Below are positions 44,269-52,774 of a stretch of DNA of 64,000 nt, piece by piece. The notes below the pieces were generated by a model, which was not told the DNA's origin, ran no database searches, and worked only from the letters and a program-made list of their open reading frames with translations. The translations under genes and the position numbers were made by a program. Each line of letters starts with the position of its first letter. Position 1 is the stretch's first letter. The DNA comes from Kluyvera sichuanensis (GTDB lineage: Bacteria > Pseudomonadota > Gammaproteobacteria > Enterobacterales > Enterobacteriaceae), in assembly GCF_014218705.1 (NCBI RefSeq), contig NZ_JABBJF010000024.1, forward strand, positions 22,486-86,485, in the 5' to 3' direction.

Positions 44269-44949
44269 TTAGCTGCGCTGCATAAAGTCGATGGATTGGC
44301 GTTTGTTTTCTTCGATTATCTTCATTGCCTCTTCAAGCCATCCAGCATCTTCACCCCGGCTGGTTAGCTCTTTGTGCTTTAGTTTGAGTGCAAATACTGC
44401 GTCATCAGCACCGGCAGTAAACAATTCTTGTCTGACTTGTTGTGTGCTGGTTGTACCATTTATAACACCAACCATACAATTCACGATATCAATAACTTGG
44501 GGGAGTAAATCTGGATCCTCATGATTAATCTCCTCGATACTGACAAACGGCAGTAACCGGTCAATCAGCATATGGGCTAGGTTGGTGATATTCAGCAGGA
44601 ATAGGTTATCGTTCTCGGTGTCGCTTTTGCTTTTTACTTCTGATGCGGTAAACGACTGAACCCGGCGATTGTATTCGCACTGCCACTCCTTACAGGCACT
44701 GATCATCCAGTTCTGTATCTCTTCATCAGAAGCGTTGGATGATGGAATGTCCATCGCAGCAGGGAGAACTTGATCCCACGGGTAAACATGAGAATCAATC
44801 ATCACGCCTTCCGCGTTACGCATTAACTCAGATAAAGCCACTATGATGCGGCGCATCAGATGGTTTTCAGTGAGGAGAGTAAACTCTTGTTTCGATGCAC
44901 CAACGAGCTCGACGTTGAGTCCTGTCAGCGAGTCGTTAGTGTTTGGCAT
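44269..44949 (-). CDS. hypothetical protein
   Basis: 226 residues, acidic and helical, no signal. The N-terminal 14 residues overlap a possible upstream small ORF. It is co-oriented with the 104-residue gene. No domain recognised. Confidence 0.6.
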   Translation of the reverse strand: MPNTNDSLTGLNVELVGASKQEFTLLTENHLMRRIIVALSELMRNAEGVMIDSHVYPWDQVLPAAMDIPSSNASDEEIQNWMISACKEWQCEYNRRVQSFTASEVKSKSDTENDNLFLLNITNLAHMLIDRLLPFVSIEEINHEDPDLLPQVIDIVNCMVGVINGTTSTQQVRQELFTAGADDAVFALKLKHKELTSRGEDAGWLEEAMKIIEENKRQSIDFMQRS

Positions 44950-45097
44950 AGTAACAGGCCTCCTGCCCTAAAAGATGATTATGAACCAGTCCGTGGTCGC
45001 AGGGTTTAGTAGTGCCAGTCAGCGTATCCGATTTTACGCTTTCGTCTTGATCACCAGTGTTCACTGAGGGTAGTAAAGTTTTGACGACGTTTTTCAT
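44936..45097 (-). CDS. possible 53-residue small ORF upstream of the 226-residue gene
   Basis: ATG at 45097 with AAGG upstream, 53 codons, ending just inside the next gene (stop at 44936-44938), an arrangement that permits coupling. No homology is evident. Its first codons contain AAAACGTCGTCA, which resembles the promoter elements of this plasmid, so the region could be regulatory instead. Confidence 0.35.
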   Translation of the reverse strand: MKNVVKTLLPSVNTGDQDESVKSDTLTGTTKPCDHGLVHNHLLGQEACYYAKH

Positions 45098-45108
45098 AAA
45101 GACCTTAT

Positions 45109-45122
45109 ACTGTCATGACAGT
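45109..45122. promoter_or_regulatory. 14-base perfect palindrome ACTGTCATGACAGT
   Basis: It lies about 12 bases upstream of the small ORF and 160 upstream of the 226-residue gene, in a promoter position, with TATAAG after it in gene sense. Candidate operator for a dimeric repressor. Confidence 0.5.
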
Positions 45123-45226
45123 CGTATGTAATTTTAGATAAGTTCTATAAGACATCTCAAAAAATAATGGTAATCCGCGAGCAGATTACCATTCAGGCAT
45201 TCATCAATCATAATATGCTACGGTTA

Positions 45227-45580
45227 TTATTTTATAATACCGCACTGCTTTGCTATCTCGATAACATCGCCATTTTTTATGATGATACCCAGAGTTTGCG
45301 CATCCTCAATGTGTCTAGTGGCGCATCCACCGACAGCTTTAACCTGCTCGATGAGACGGTCTGAGGCAGCAGCAGTATACGCCAGTGTACTGTCTGGAGT
45401 GTTGAGACTGAACAGATAAAAGCCTGAGACAATTCCCAAAATTACCAGTAGTCCACTTCTGAGTATCGCCGAAAAAAGGGCCGCAACGCAAATTGCACCA
45501 CCGGCATAAATAGCAGCCTGGCCATATGACATAGACCCATTTTCCAGTATCGTCTGGAGTGCGTTATTGAATTCATTCAC
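45227..45580 (-). CDS. small membrane protein
   Basis: 117 residues with two adjacent membrane segments (about 20-60, including YAGGAICVAALFSAIL and LVILGIVSGFYLF), then a soluble tail with two Cys. It is the last gene of the ssb-proximal group on the minus strand. No family recognised. Confidence 0.55.
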   Translation of the reverse strand: MNEFNNALQTILENGSMSYGQAAIYAGGAICVAALFSAILRSGLLVILGIVSGFYLFSLNTPDSTLAYTAAASDRLIEQVKAVGGCATRHIEDAQTLGIIIKNGDVIEIAKQCGIIK

Positions 45581-45635
45581 GGCAATAATTCCCCATTAGT
45601 TATGATACAAATTAAAACAGATATGCTGCTAATCA

Positions 45636-46193
45636 TTAAAAGGCTATCTCAGTTCCATAAGCACCAGTGCTTCCTGGAACTTCATCCTGATTTCCCAAAT
45701 AATAATTTTCCATTGTTGGGGGCGAGTTGCGTGGTGTTGCTGGCCTCGCGTTCGTGTTTTGTGGCCTGCGGCTATAACTGGTATTCTGCCGGTGATCCTG
45801 CCCACGGTTCTGCTGGAGGTGACGACTCACCAGTTTATTACCGCCTACATTGACTTTGCGAAGAACATGCCCCTTCACGGGGTTGACAAGTACGTCCATA
45901 AAGAAGCGTTCTTTACCATCCTCCTTGATTAGGCGGGTACGCAATTGGGCCTCCAGGTACACTCCTGTCCCGACATGAAGATGATTGCGGGCCACATCAG
46001 CAAATTGACCAAGCAAAATGATCTGATAGTGTTCTTCCGTAATTTTCTCCAGACCAGATTTATCCTCCATTGAGGACTCAGATGTTGTTACATAAATCTT
46101 TGCGTAGATGCCGTGGGTAGGGTGTTGTCGGATTTCAGGCTCACGGCCTACAGTACCTTCGATAATTACTTTGCTATAGCCACGATTAGTCAT
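45636..46193 (-). CDS. ssb: single-stranded DNA-binding protein
   Basis: 185 residues. The N-terminal OB fold is clear: YSKVIIEGTVGREPEIR, IYVTTSE, EEHYQIILLGQFADVARNHLHVGTGVYLEAQLRTR. A Gln/Asn/Arg-rich linker follows. The tip ends GTEIAF instead of the usual acidic DDDIPF, keeping a single acidic residue and a C-terminal Phe. SSB coats the incoming strand. Plasmid forms complement or spare the host pool. GGGAGGG precedes the ATG; TTCGTCA promoter upstream. Confidence 0.92.
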   Translation of the reverse strand: MTNRGYSKVIIEGTVGREPEIRQHPTHGIYAKIYVTTSESSMEDKSGLEKITEEHYQIILLGQFADVARNHLHVGTGVYLEAQLRTRLIKEDGKERFFMDVLVNPVKGHVLRKVNVGGNKLVSRHLQQNRGQDHRQNTSYSRRPQNTNARPATPRNSPPTMENYYLGNQDEVPGSTGAYGTEIAF

Positions 46194-46225
46194 ACACCCT
46201 CCCCAGCTCTGTATCGGATGACATT

Positions 46226-46253
46226 ATTATCAGCCTGTCCGGTCTGGTGACGA
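46226..46253 (-). promoter_or_regulatory. TTCGTCA-class promoter of ssb
   Basis: In gene sense ATTCGTCACC, 16 bases, GATAAT, about 33 bases before the start codon. A good -10 makes this one of the clearest members. Confidence 0.65.
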
Positions 46254-46333
46254 ATGGTAATTCGTTAAATAATTGCACTGCACATCCATAAAAATAGTCA
46301 GGATATTAAGTTTGTGGTGAGAAGGACGGCACA

Positions 46334-46486
46334 TCAGACAAAAAAAATCCCGGCCAGGCCGGGAAAGGTGATCTTTATGCCAGCGTACTCGCCAGCGTTC
46401 TCTTTGTTATGTCCCCATACTAAACATGTATGGCCCAGAGTGAAACAATTTTTGAAACCTGCAATGAAAATACATTGTGTTTCCAT
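46334..46486 (-). CDS. possible 50-residue small ORF before a terminator
   Basis: ATG at 46486 with AGGT upstream, 50 codons, no recognised homology. Its end runs through the terminator hairpin, which argues against it. The partial 16-base repeat lies at its start (46482-46495). Confidence 0.25.
   Translation of the reverse strand: METQCIFIAGFKNCFTLGHTCLVWGHNKENAGEYAGIKITFPGLAGIFFV
46338..46365 (-). terminator. Rho-independent terminator
   Basis: CCCGGCC (46349-46355) pairs with GGCCGGG (46357-46363). On the minus strand it is followed by a run of T. Confidence 0.85.
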
Positions 46487-46515
46487 TTTGTTTACCTGAA
46501 AAGAGACGAAATGTA

Positions 46516-47046
46516 TTATTGCTTGAGATGCCTTTTTGCCATACGTTTTAGGGTTTGGAGTATTGTTTGGTAAGCAGCGAGTTCATTTTTGTACTCAGCA
46601 ATCTCCGTCTCATTCTTAACATAGTCGTTTTCAAGCTTAGCTATAGTATCAGTGTATTCTTGCATACTCTGTTCAACTTTTTTTGTTGCTGTACGAAACG
46701 CAGCGCTTTTAGTCGTTCTGATACCAACGGGGAATGTTTTCCCGATTTCCACGTCATGTTTATAGAAACTGCTGATGCTTGTATTCCAGACGCTTGGCTT
46801 TTTGTCGCTAGGCCGAATTTTGATAAATGTGATTCCAGGGATTTTATCCACAAGAAAAACAGTTTTTTCACTGCCTTCTGCCGCATTCTTTTTCATTCGA
46901 ATTGTTTTTACGCCAACTTCTATTAATTCGACGCTGGTTTTTATTTTCGACGGGTTGTCTACGTCCATATCAATAAATACCCGCCAGCATGACTGGCCCT
47001 CTTTTATCGATGAAGGACACGCTTGTGGAAAATGGTCTTTGTACAT
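46516..47046 (-). CDS. hypothetical protein with C-terminal coiled coil
   Basis: 176 residues from the ATG at 47046. An N-terminal beta-rich region (CWRVFIDMDVDNPSKIKTSVELIEVG) is followed by a helical heptad stretch from about 122 (YTDTIAKLENDYVKNETEIAEYKNELAAY). No family recognised. Confidence 0.6.
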   Translation of the reverse strand: MYKDHFPQACPSSIKEGQSCWRVFIDMDVDNPSKIKTSVELIEVGVKTIRMKKNAAEGSEKTVFLVDKIPGITFIKIRPSDKKPSVWNTSISSFYKHDVEIGKTFPVGIRTTKSAAFRTATKKVEQSMQEYTDTIAKLENDYVKNETEIAEYKNELAAYQTILQTLKRMAKRHLKQ

Positions 47047-47128
47047 GGTAAACCCCAACAACCTGAAATATGTAGGATAAAGATTAAGGGCATTTATGCT
47101 GCTTACGAAATTCGGGGCGACTCACTAA

Positions 47129-47581
47129 TCACAGGGTGCGCTGGATTGACTCTGCGGCCTGTTGCCTTAGTGCGTTGCTGATACCAATTGCTTCAGCGAG
47201 ATAAGCAAGATTATCCACCAGCACACATCGTGTCCCGGAACTGAGATCTCCAGTTACTCCCCAGCGGAGCATTTCACCAGGAGCCGGTTCATAATTATCC
47301 AGTTCACACTCAGGAAGGTCTACTGGCTCTCCCAGATAATCAATTAAGACCGGCCTGATATCGCTATATTCGGCATCAATACCAAGTGGCAGATCTTTCC
47401 TGACATATTGCCTCAGAACAAATAAATCCCTTTCGCTACATTGAGGGAAAATTCCAACCGGCAAGTTTGTGATAAGAATAGCTGCACCTTTTGAATCGCC
47501 AATTTCCTGAACGAGTTTTGCGGCGCACCAGACCGCCCCCTTCAGGAACTCCAGATTTTCATGCGATTGCTGTAATGACAT
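47129..47581 (-). CDS. hypothetical protein
   Basis: 150 residues, acidic, no signal. AGAGG precedes the ATG. It follows a lipoprotein and a Lar-like gene on the same strand (gaps of 12 and 8 bases), so it belongs to that operon. No domain recognised. Confidence 0.6.
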   Translation of the reverse strand: MSLQQSHENLEFLKGAVWCAAKLVQEIGDSKGAAILITNLPVGIFPQCSERDLFVLRQYVRKDLPLGIDAEYSDIRPVLIDYLGEPVDLPECELDNYEPAPGEMLRWGVTGDLSSGTRCVLVDNLAYLAEAIGISNALRQQAAESIQRTL

Positions 47582-47593
47582 ATGACCTCTTTC

Positions 47594-47896
47594 TTATTGT
47601 CTGGCCCGCTTAAATCCATCGTTGCCATATGATTTAAAATACTCAGTAAACCCCTTATCGCTTTCACGAGTGTCGGCTGCGGCTTTCGAATTTGCCTCTT
47701 GCATGTCTCTTTCGCCTTTTTCCTGGCTGAGTTTCATGAAAGTCTTAATGTTATCGTCATTAGGGTCAGCCAGTACTTTCTGATAAGCCTTCTGGTAGCG
47801 CTCATCCAGGCTTAACCCTATTCCGAGACTCTGGCATCCGCTAATGCCGGTTATGAAAGCAATGATCAGAAACTTTCGTAGGTACGCACATTTCAT
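47594..47896 (-). CDS. small lipoprotein
   Basis: 100 residues from one of two adjacent ATGs (47899/47896; AGGAG upstream favours 47896). Lipobox ITGISGC with Cys near 17. The mature part is charged and helical. Function unknown. Confidence 0.65.
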   Translation of the reverse strand: MKCAYLRKFLIIAFITGISGCQSLGIGLSLDERYQKAYQKVLADPNDDNIKTFMKLSQEKGERDMQEANSKAAADTRESDKGFTEYFKSYGNDGFKRARQ

Positions 47897-47904
47897 CATT
47901 ACTC

Positions 47905-48432
47905 CTACCGGGATGACCCGAGCATTTTGTTCCAGGCCGTAATCAGTGACTGAATCCCAGAAGTGGGCACAGGAGCAACCCATTTACAGCAGCTGAACCA
48001 CAGGCGGTTAAACCGGTGAGGCATTTTCGTGATGTAGTTTTCCTTATACTCAAAGTTGTATTTATCACCAACGATGCGCGGAACTTCTTTGCAGAACGGA
48101 CAGCGTTGAGCACCCGCGCTCATTTCAGGAACGATGATGAACTCGGTTTCCCCCAGCGTATCTGGATCCCACGGTTCGCGTTCACGCCAGCATGTGCCTT
48201 CTGGGAGCACGATATTCTCGTCGCATACGATGTATTCAAAGGTGGGAAATAACAGTTGATGAACACCGTGTTTACGCCAGCGCACTAACGCCAGAAACTC
48301 AATATGTTCTGAGCTATCGGCTTCCCGGGGAACAATAAAACGGTATACACCTGCTTTAGTCGGTAACCCTTCGCCCCGGATGCCAACTGGAGTCCAGCTT
48401 GGTTCTGTTGAGATACGGCGTAGTGCAGTCAT
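47905..48432 (-). CDS. protein with a Lar-like (restriction alleviation) zinc domain
   Basis: 175 residues from the ATG at 48432 (GGGAG upstream). The last 75 residues follow the Lar/restriction-alleviation pattern: CPFCKEVPRIVGDK, a CCKW pair and a C-terminal LITAWNKM close to the family's AIxxWN. Lar proteins reduce type I restriction. The N-terminal 95 residues are an extra domain that I do not recognise. An antirestriction role is inferred. Confidence 0.65.
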   Translation of the reverse strand: MTALRRISTEPSWTPVGIRGEGLPTKAGVYRFIVPREADSSEHIEFLALVRWRKHGVHQLLFPTFEYIVCDENIVLPEGTCWREREPWDPDTLGETEFIIVPEMSAGAQRCPFCKEVPRIVGDKYNFEYKENYITKMPHRFNRLWFSCCKWVAPVPTSGIQSLITAWNKMLGSSR

Positions 48433-48511
48433 AGTTACTCCCATTAAATTTTCTTCGTTCAATTTCCAGAATGAATCGATCTTTAAATCACTCTAACGGT
48501 AACTATTCCGA

Positions 48512-49396
48512 TTACGAAATTCCGTTACCTTTAGGAATGATCGTGTTAACAGCCAGCATTGCATTTTTGAAGAAGTGTGCATTGCTACTTCTTAACTTAA
48601 CAGAAGCATTAGAACTGACCGGGCTCAATGCCAGTAATGCGGTGCTGCGTCCCAGCCAGCGATAATATGAGAATAAACCCCACGAATTCAGGAATTCTCG
48701 TTTCATAATTGACATCAATTCAGATCTATCAGTCTGGTTAACTTTTGGGAACGTAATGAAAACTGCGCTATCCGGGTTCCGGGACAACCAACTGAAAACC
48801 TCTTCATTGGTGTAATAATACTTACCTTGCGTAAACACTCGCCCATTAAATCCTAATCGCACGACTGAGGACGGTATAATGTTATGGCAATAATCGAGCA
48901 TGGGATATCCCATTTTCATCTGAGCGATATCAATGCGATTATCGCTCGGAATGCTTGCAGGTGCATTTGCATTTTTGAAACCGCGAGTACTGATCGAGTA
49001 ATGACCGTCATCTGCATTCTGATAAACCCAGAATGGCTTGCAATACTCTTCTGAGTCTATAGCGGCTGTAAGATACGCTTCATCATAACTTTCAAATAAC
49101 TTTTTTACTTTAGTCTGGTGGTCTGCAATATTTCTGGATTGAAGGTCTGGCCTGATTTTTAAAGGAATAGAATACACCGGTTCAAATGCCTTGACCGTAT
49201 GGCCAGAACTCGTATGGTTTAGCAAATACCCAACCCACTCACGTTGAATTCCTTTTCCTATATACTCGCCGCTGTTCGCCCCTGCGTTGGTATCAAAACG
49301 CACGATAGATGTTCCACGCGCAGAAAGCATATTTTCAAATTCAGCACGGATAATGTTGGTATTTTTGCTAGTTAACGAATTCTGGAGATCATGCAT
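48512..49396 (-). CDS. hypothetical protein
   Basis: 294 residues, soluble, mixed alpha/beta, with no recognised motif. It contains several aromatic patches (WGLFSYYRWLGRS). The 18-base CAAAACG element lies about 70 bases upstream, as for the Myb-repeat gene, suggesting shared control. Confidence 0.6.
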   Translation of the reverse strand: MHDLQNSLTSKNTNIIRAEFENMLSARGTSIVRFDTNAGANSGEYIGKGIQREWVGYLLNHTSSGHTVKAFEPVYSIPLKIRPDLQSRNIADHQTKVKKLFESYDEAYLTAAIDSEEYCKPFWVYQNADDGHYSISTRGFKNANAPASIPSDNRIDIAQMKMGYPMLDYCHNIIPSSVVRLGFNGRVFTQGKYYYTNEEVFSWLSRNPDSAVFITFPKVNQTDRSELMSIMKREFLNSWGLFSYYRWLGRSTALLALSPVSSNASVKLRSSNAHFFKNAMLAVNTIIPKGNGIS

Positions 49397-49465
49397 ATGT
49401 AGCCACCATTCATGTTTCAGCTTCGACTCTCACTATAATCACATGTTGAAATTTATTGTTACAGT

Positions 49466-49483
49466 GAGAATGAGGACGTTTTG
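49466..49483 (-). promoter_or_regulatory. 18-base CAAAACG element
   Basis: In gene sense CAAAACGTCCTCATTCTC, two differences from the copies at 24748-24765 and 9412-9429. Confidence 0.5.
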
Positions 49484-49595
49484 CACCCAAAAATAAATAG
49501 CTTTTTCAACCGCAATTTGTGGGCATAAATGGTTTTTCTTAGCGTAAAAAAATAGCCGACTATGTCGGCTATTGTGACGATTCAACAGCTGGTGG

Positions 49596-49997
49596 TCAGA
49601 AAATGCACATCGAGGCGTATGCCGTCTTCTGGGAAACTTCAGTAGGGTTACGACCAATGAAAATACTACGGTTATTTTCTTTCTCGCTACGCATGAAGCG
49701 GTAGAGGTGGATGGCTACTCCATGAGCTTTCTGCACATCACGTCGGTGCAGCACAAGGTGCATTCTTTTTGGTGGTATGTGTGGGAAACGTTTCGCCAGA
49801 ATTTGTCCAAGCACGTTAAGTGATTCACTGTTCTCGCGTAGCTGGTAAAGGTCTTCCACGATGAAAAAGATGTTATTCCCCCTGTCGAGTTCGTCAGGTA
49901 CGGGGCACACTTTTAATCGGCACTCGATGACTTCACAACTCCAGTCACGATGAGGCAGAGACATGATGATGTTTTCTTTCTGCAAGACATTCGACAT
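49596..49997 (-). CDS. hypothetical protein
   Basis: 133 residues from the ATG at 49997 (GAGG upstream), soluble, alpha/beta, with several Cys and His but no clear metal site. No family recognised. Confidence 0.55.
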   Translation of the reverse strand: MSNVLQKENIIMSLPHRDWSCEVIECRLKVCPVPDELDRGNNIFFIVEDLYQLRENSESLNVLGQILAKRFPHIPPKRMHLVLHRRDVQKAHGVAIHLYRFMRSEKENNRSIFIGRNPTEVSQKTAYASMCIF

Positions 49998-50087
49998 AAA
50001 TCCCACCTCACGGTAAAAGCTGTATCAGTTTAACTCCCAAAACCCTTCGGCTGTGGGTTCTGCATTACGCACCGGCTCTCAGATTCC

Positions 50088-50549
50088 TTAAGGCTTTGAT
50101 CCAGTATTATTCTTGAGAAATTTGAGTTCAGAACTACCCGGCTTCCCTTTTTGGGCCGTCTTGATAAATTCCCGCTCTTTGAAATACCACCGTTCAACAA
50201 TTTGTGAAGATAGCGTATTGGATTCCAAGGCATAAGCCTGCAACTCCCTCCATGCAGCTATGTTATGCGGTTTGTATTTTGCCAGCTTAATATCCAGTTC
50301 TTCTTGCCAAGATCTGGCGCGTTTTGTAAAAACCTTTCGACCCAGCATTGGGAAAACCAAGAGCCCTGCTATATTGCCGACGAACTGTACAGACCAGTCA
50401 GAGGTTATGTAAAACCATATCCCGGCATTAACCGAAACCAGAACCAATAACCATGTTCCATACGCTCGCTGAAATGGAGGGAAGCAGTTATCTCGCCACA
50501 TTCGAATACTTTTTCCAATGCTGTTCAGCAGGTTTTCGTTTGTTTTCAT
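50088..50549 (-). CDS. membrane protein with two transmembrane segments
   Basis: 153 residues: a short cytoplasmic start, a hairpin of two segments at about 32-50 and 54-72, then a basic helical tail of about 75 residues. Function unknown. Confidence 0.6.
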   Translation of the reverse strand: MKTNENLLNSIGKSIRMWRDNCFPPFQRAYGTWLLVLVSVNAGIWFYITSDWSVQFVGNIAGLLVFPMLGRKVFTKRARSWQEELDIKLAKYKPHNIAAWRELQAYALESNTLSSQIVERWYFKEREFIKTAQKGKPGSSELKFLKNNTGSKP

Positions 50550-50623
50550 CAGTTATCTCTGTTCCTCTTCAGCATAGGCCGTTTGTATCAATTCAAACCT
50601 GTTCACCCTGACTACTTGAAGAA

Positions 50624-50848
50624 CTATCTGATCGGTAATGCACCTAACCGGCGTAGTGCATCAGTAACCTCGTCTATGCCGAATAAAGACATTGGCGGGA
50701 CTTTATCTCCAGAGATTGAGCAGGCTGTACACAATGCATTGTATGAGCTTACTCGTTCACGATGTAGAGACTGAAGGCTTACGATCAACAGATCTCGCTC
50801 TGGGCCCGTGGTAGCTCCTATAAGGTCAAATAAACTTTGTTTAACCAC
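50624..50848 (-). CDS. small hypothetical protein with GTG start
   Basis: 74 residues starting at GTG with GGAGG nine bases upstream. Helical, with ITGATTGPERDLLIVSLQSL. No family recognised. Confidence 0.5.
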   Translation of the reverse strand: MVKQSLFDLIGATTGPERDLLIVSLQSLHRERVSSYNALCTACSISGDKVPPMSLFGIDEVTDALRRLGALPIR

Positions 50849-50932
50849 TTACGTAATCCTCCGTCAAAATCAGTCAAGAGTGCGCTCATTCTCCTCAGTT
50901 TCATTTTTTAATGAACGGAAAAGGTCGACAAA

Positions 50933-51268
50933 TCAGGCGGTATTAAAGACACCATCGTCTTTTAGTCCCATCCGTGTGTATACATCATTAATATGCTTGT
51001 GAATATATTGAAGATCACTTGCCTGCTCATGCTGTCTGATACGGTCTTCATGGCGAGAATTGGATAACCGAATGCAACGTTCCCGTTGTTCAACAATGTA
51101 CTCAGTACACTGGGTATGTTCAAACATGACCTCTCCCCATTGCCTGGCAGCGCGGAGATACAACCCTCTTTCTTCCAGGTCCCGGGCAAGTATCACCGAT
51201 TTGGTCGCTGGTATCTGGTACATTTCTTCAGCGAGCAGGAACGCTGCTGCACATTTTCTTTGTCCCAT
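50933..51268 (-). CDS. PerC/ANR-like regulatory protein
   Basis: 111 residues. The pattern ILARDLEERGLYLRAARQWGEVM at about 27-49 is the signature of PerC/ANR-type small proteins (LExxGLxRRAAxxW), which bind AraC regulators or act in type III secretion control. AGAGG precedes the ATG. Its plasmid target is unknown. It follows the 105-residue gene by eight bases. Confidence 0.6.
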   Translation of the reverse strand: MGQRKCAAAFLLAEEMYQIPATKSVILARDLEERGLYLRAARQWGEVMFEHTQCTEYIVEQRERCIRLSNSRHEDRIRQHEQASDLQYIHKHINDVYTRMGLKDDGVFNTA

Positions 51269-51276
51269 ATCTACCT

Positions 51277-51594
51277 CTACCCTTTGTATAGAGTCGACAT
51301 CTGGGCAGAAGTGAATGAGATTAACTCTTCAACCTGCCATTCGCTGATACTCTCCTGGTGGATAACCGAGTCCAGAAGTGAGCAGAAGACCCGACCTTCA
51401 CAGAAGGCATCGAATAAGGTTTGCCAGGCACCGGCGAATCGCCCGGCCAGTTTACTTCGCTGACGTTTACTGCGGCAGCGATGCAATTCTTGCTGAAACA
51501 AGGATTCGTTTTCCGCACTGCTTTTTTCATGCAGAGCATCCCATAACTGGTTGAACCGTGTTTCAGTACAATTTCTGGCCGTTACCATCGTCAT
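51277..51594 (-). CDS. small basic hypothetical protein
   Basis: 105 residues with a QELHRCRSKRQRSKLAGRFAGAW basic stretch, no membrane segment. GAAGGAAA precedes the ATG. It heads a short operon with the PerC/ANR-like gene; a weak TTCGTCA promoter lies 50 bases upstream. Confidence 0.55.
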   Translation of the reverse strand: MTMVTARNCTETRFNQLWDALHEKSSAENESLFQQELHRCRSKRQRSKLAGRFAGAWQTLFDAFCEGRVFCSLLDSVIHQESISEWQVEELISFTSAQMSTLYKG

Positions 51595-51645
51595 AATATT
51601 TCCTTCAGAGGCGGTTAAGCCTGTATCAATGTTGCTATTTGATAT

Positions 51646-51673
51646 CTATTTTCCACGTAATATTCAGGTGACG
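51646..51673 (-). promoter_or_regulatory. TTCGTCA-class promoter (weak -10)
   Basis: In gene sense ATTTCGTCACC, then an AT-rich stretch without a good -10 (AAATAG at 16). Included because the motif and distance match the family. Confidence 0.4.
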
Positions 51674-51703
51674 AAATCTCAGCTATAAATCGCTGATGGC
51701 TAA

Positions 51704-52774
51704 TTAGTCTGACCCGCATTTCTCCCGGTTGTACGCCCCACCAGGTAGCACCCATTCTTTTGACATGTTAATGACGGGCAATGTATAGACCGGATTTACC
51801 GCTTGCAGCAGCGCTTCCTCATCCGTGATATTAATAGGAGAAATATTCTGGCTTAGATCCAGAACATTTATTCGTTTACGACTGATAGTGACCCCAAAGC
51901 GGTTTTCATAGTTGGCCATTGCGTGAATACGCTCGGGGAAATAATGTTTGATGGTTGCCCATATGCGAGCACTGTTGTATATACACGTTAAGCATGAACT
52001 GCGACCCCATCCAAGACGATACGGTACTGGGGCTGTAACACGATGTTTTGCTAAAATCTCCCAGACTTGTTCTTCAGACCATGCAAGTACTGGCCTCCAG
52101 GCATCAACTTGTCTTTTTTTGCAACTGCTGGTATGTGGCTCCAGTTGTAAGTAATTGAATCTATTAGAGCTTTCCGCTCTCCTTTCCCCCGTAATAAAAA
52201 GCACCTTTTTTCCGTCAAAGCGTCTCTGATTTGTGAGTGCTCGCCGACCAACATCAATTTTTAGTGCTGATGAGCACCAACGTGTTTTAAGGCTTGGTGA
52301 TTGCTGAGGGAACCGAAGTCGCGTGGCGGGAGTGCTTCGCTGGATATCACGTTCCGCGATTATTAATCCATCTGGGGTTTCGATACATTGCGGGCGACTG
52401 TAGCCATTCTCTTTCAGCATCTCACCTTCCATTCCTCCCTGAAGCCAGGAGAACATCAACGGTATCTGAAATGTTGAAGCTATTTTGCGGTTGTAGTCGG
52501 CCATAAATGGCCAGTCCATTAAAGTACTTCCCTCGCGGCCATCAACATCGTGATGCCAGAGTTCCACCCTGGACAGATCGACCCCGATGTCAATTAAGTG
52601 GAGAAGGCAGGCTATGGAGTCTTTTCCGCCGCTAAGGCAAATGATTATCACGTCATAGCAAGATATGTCGATATCTGGAGCGTTCCTGTACGTTTGTCCT
52701 GATAGTGGCGTGGTGATGCCTGCTATGCTACTCAGTGCAGGAATAATAAAGTTATCGTCGATTAAATCACTCAC
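51704..52774 (-). CDS. PP-loop ATPase, PAPS-reductase-like protein
   Basis: 356 residues with GTG start eight bases inside the previous gene's end. The PP-loop is IICLSGGKDSIACLLHL near residue 36. Later come a PAPS-reductase-like core (KKVLFITGERRAESSNR), SSCKKRQVDAWRPVLAWSEEQVWEIL and the Cys-rich GWGRSSCLTCIYNSA. This is the phage/plasmid subgroup of CysH-like proteins, related in fold to DndC, with unknown role. I see no other Dnd genes. Confidence 0.8.
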   Translation of the reverse strand: MSDLIDDNFIIPALSSIAGITTPLSGQTYRNAPDIDISCYDVIIICLSGGKDSIACLLHLIDIGVDLSRVELWHHDVDGREGSTLMDWPFMADYNRKIASTFQIPLMFSWLQGGMEGEMLKENGYSRPQCIETPDGLIIAERDIQRSTPATRLRFPQQSPSLKTRWCSSALKIDVGRRALTNQRRFDGKKVLFITGERRAESSNRFNYLQLEPHTSSCKKRQVDAWRPVLAWSEEQVWEILAKHRVTAPVPYRLGWGRSSCLTCIYNSARIWATIKHYFPERIHAMANYENRFGVTISRKRINVLDLSQNISPINITDEEALLQAVNPVYTLPVINMSKEWVLPGGAYNREKCGSD

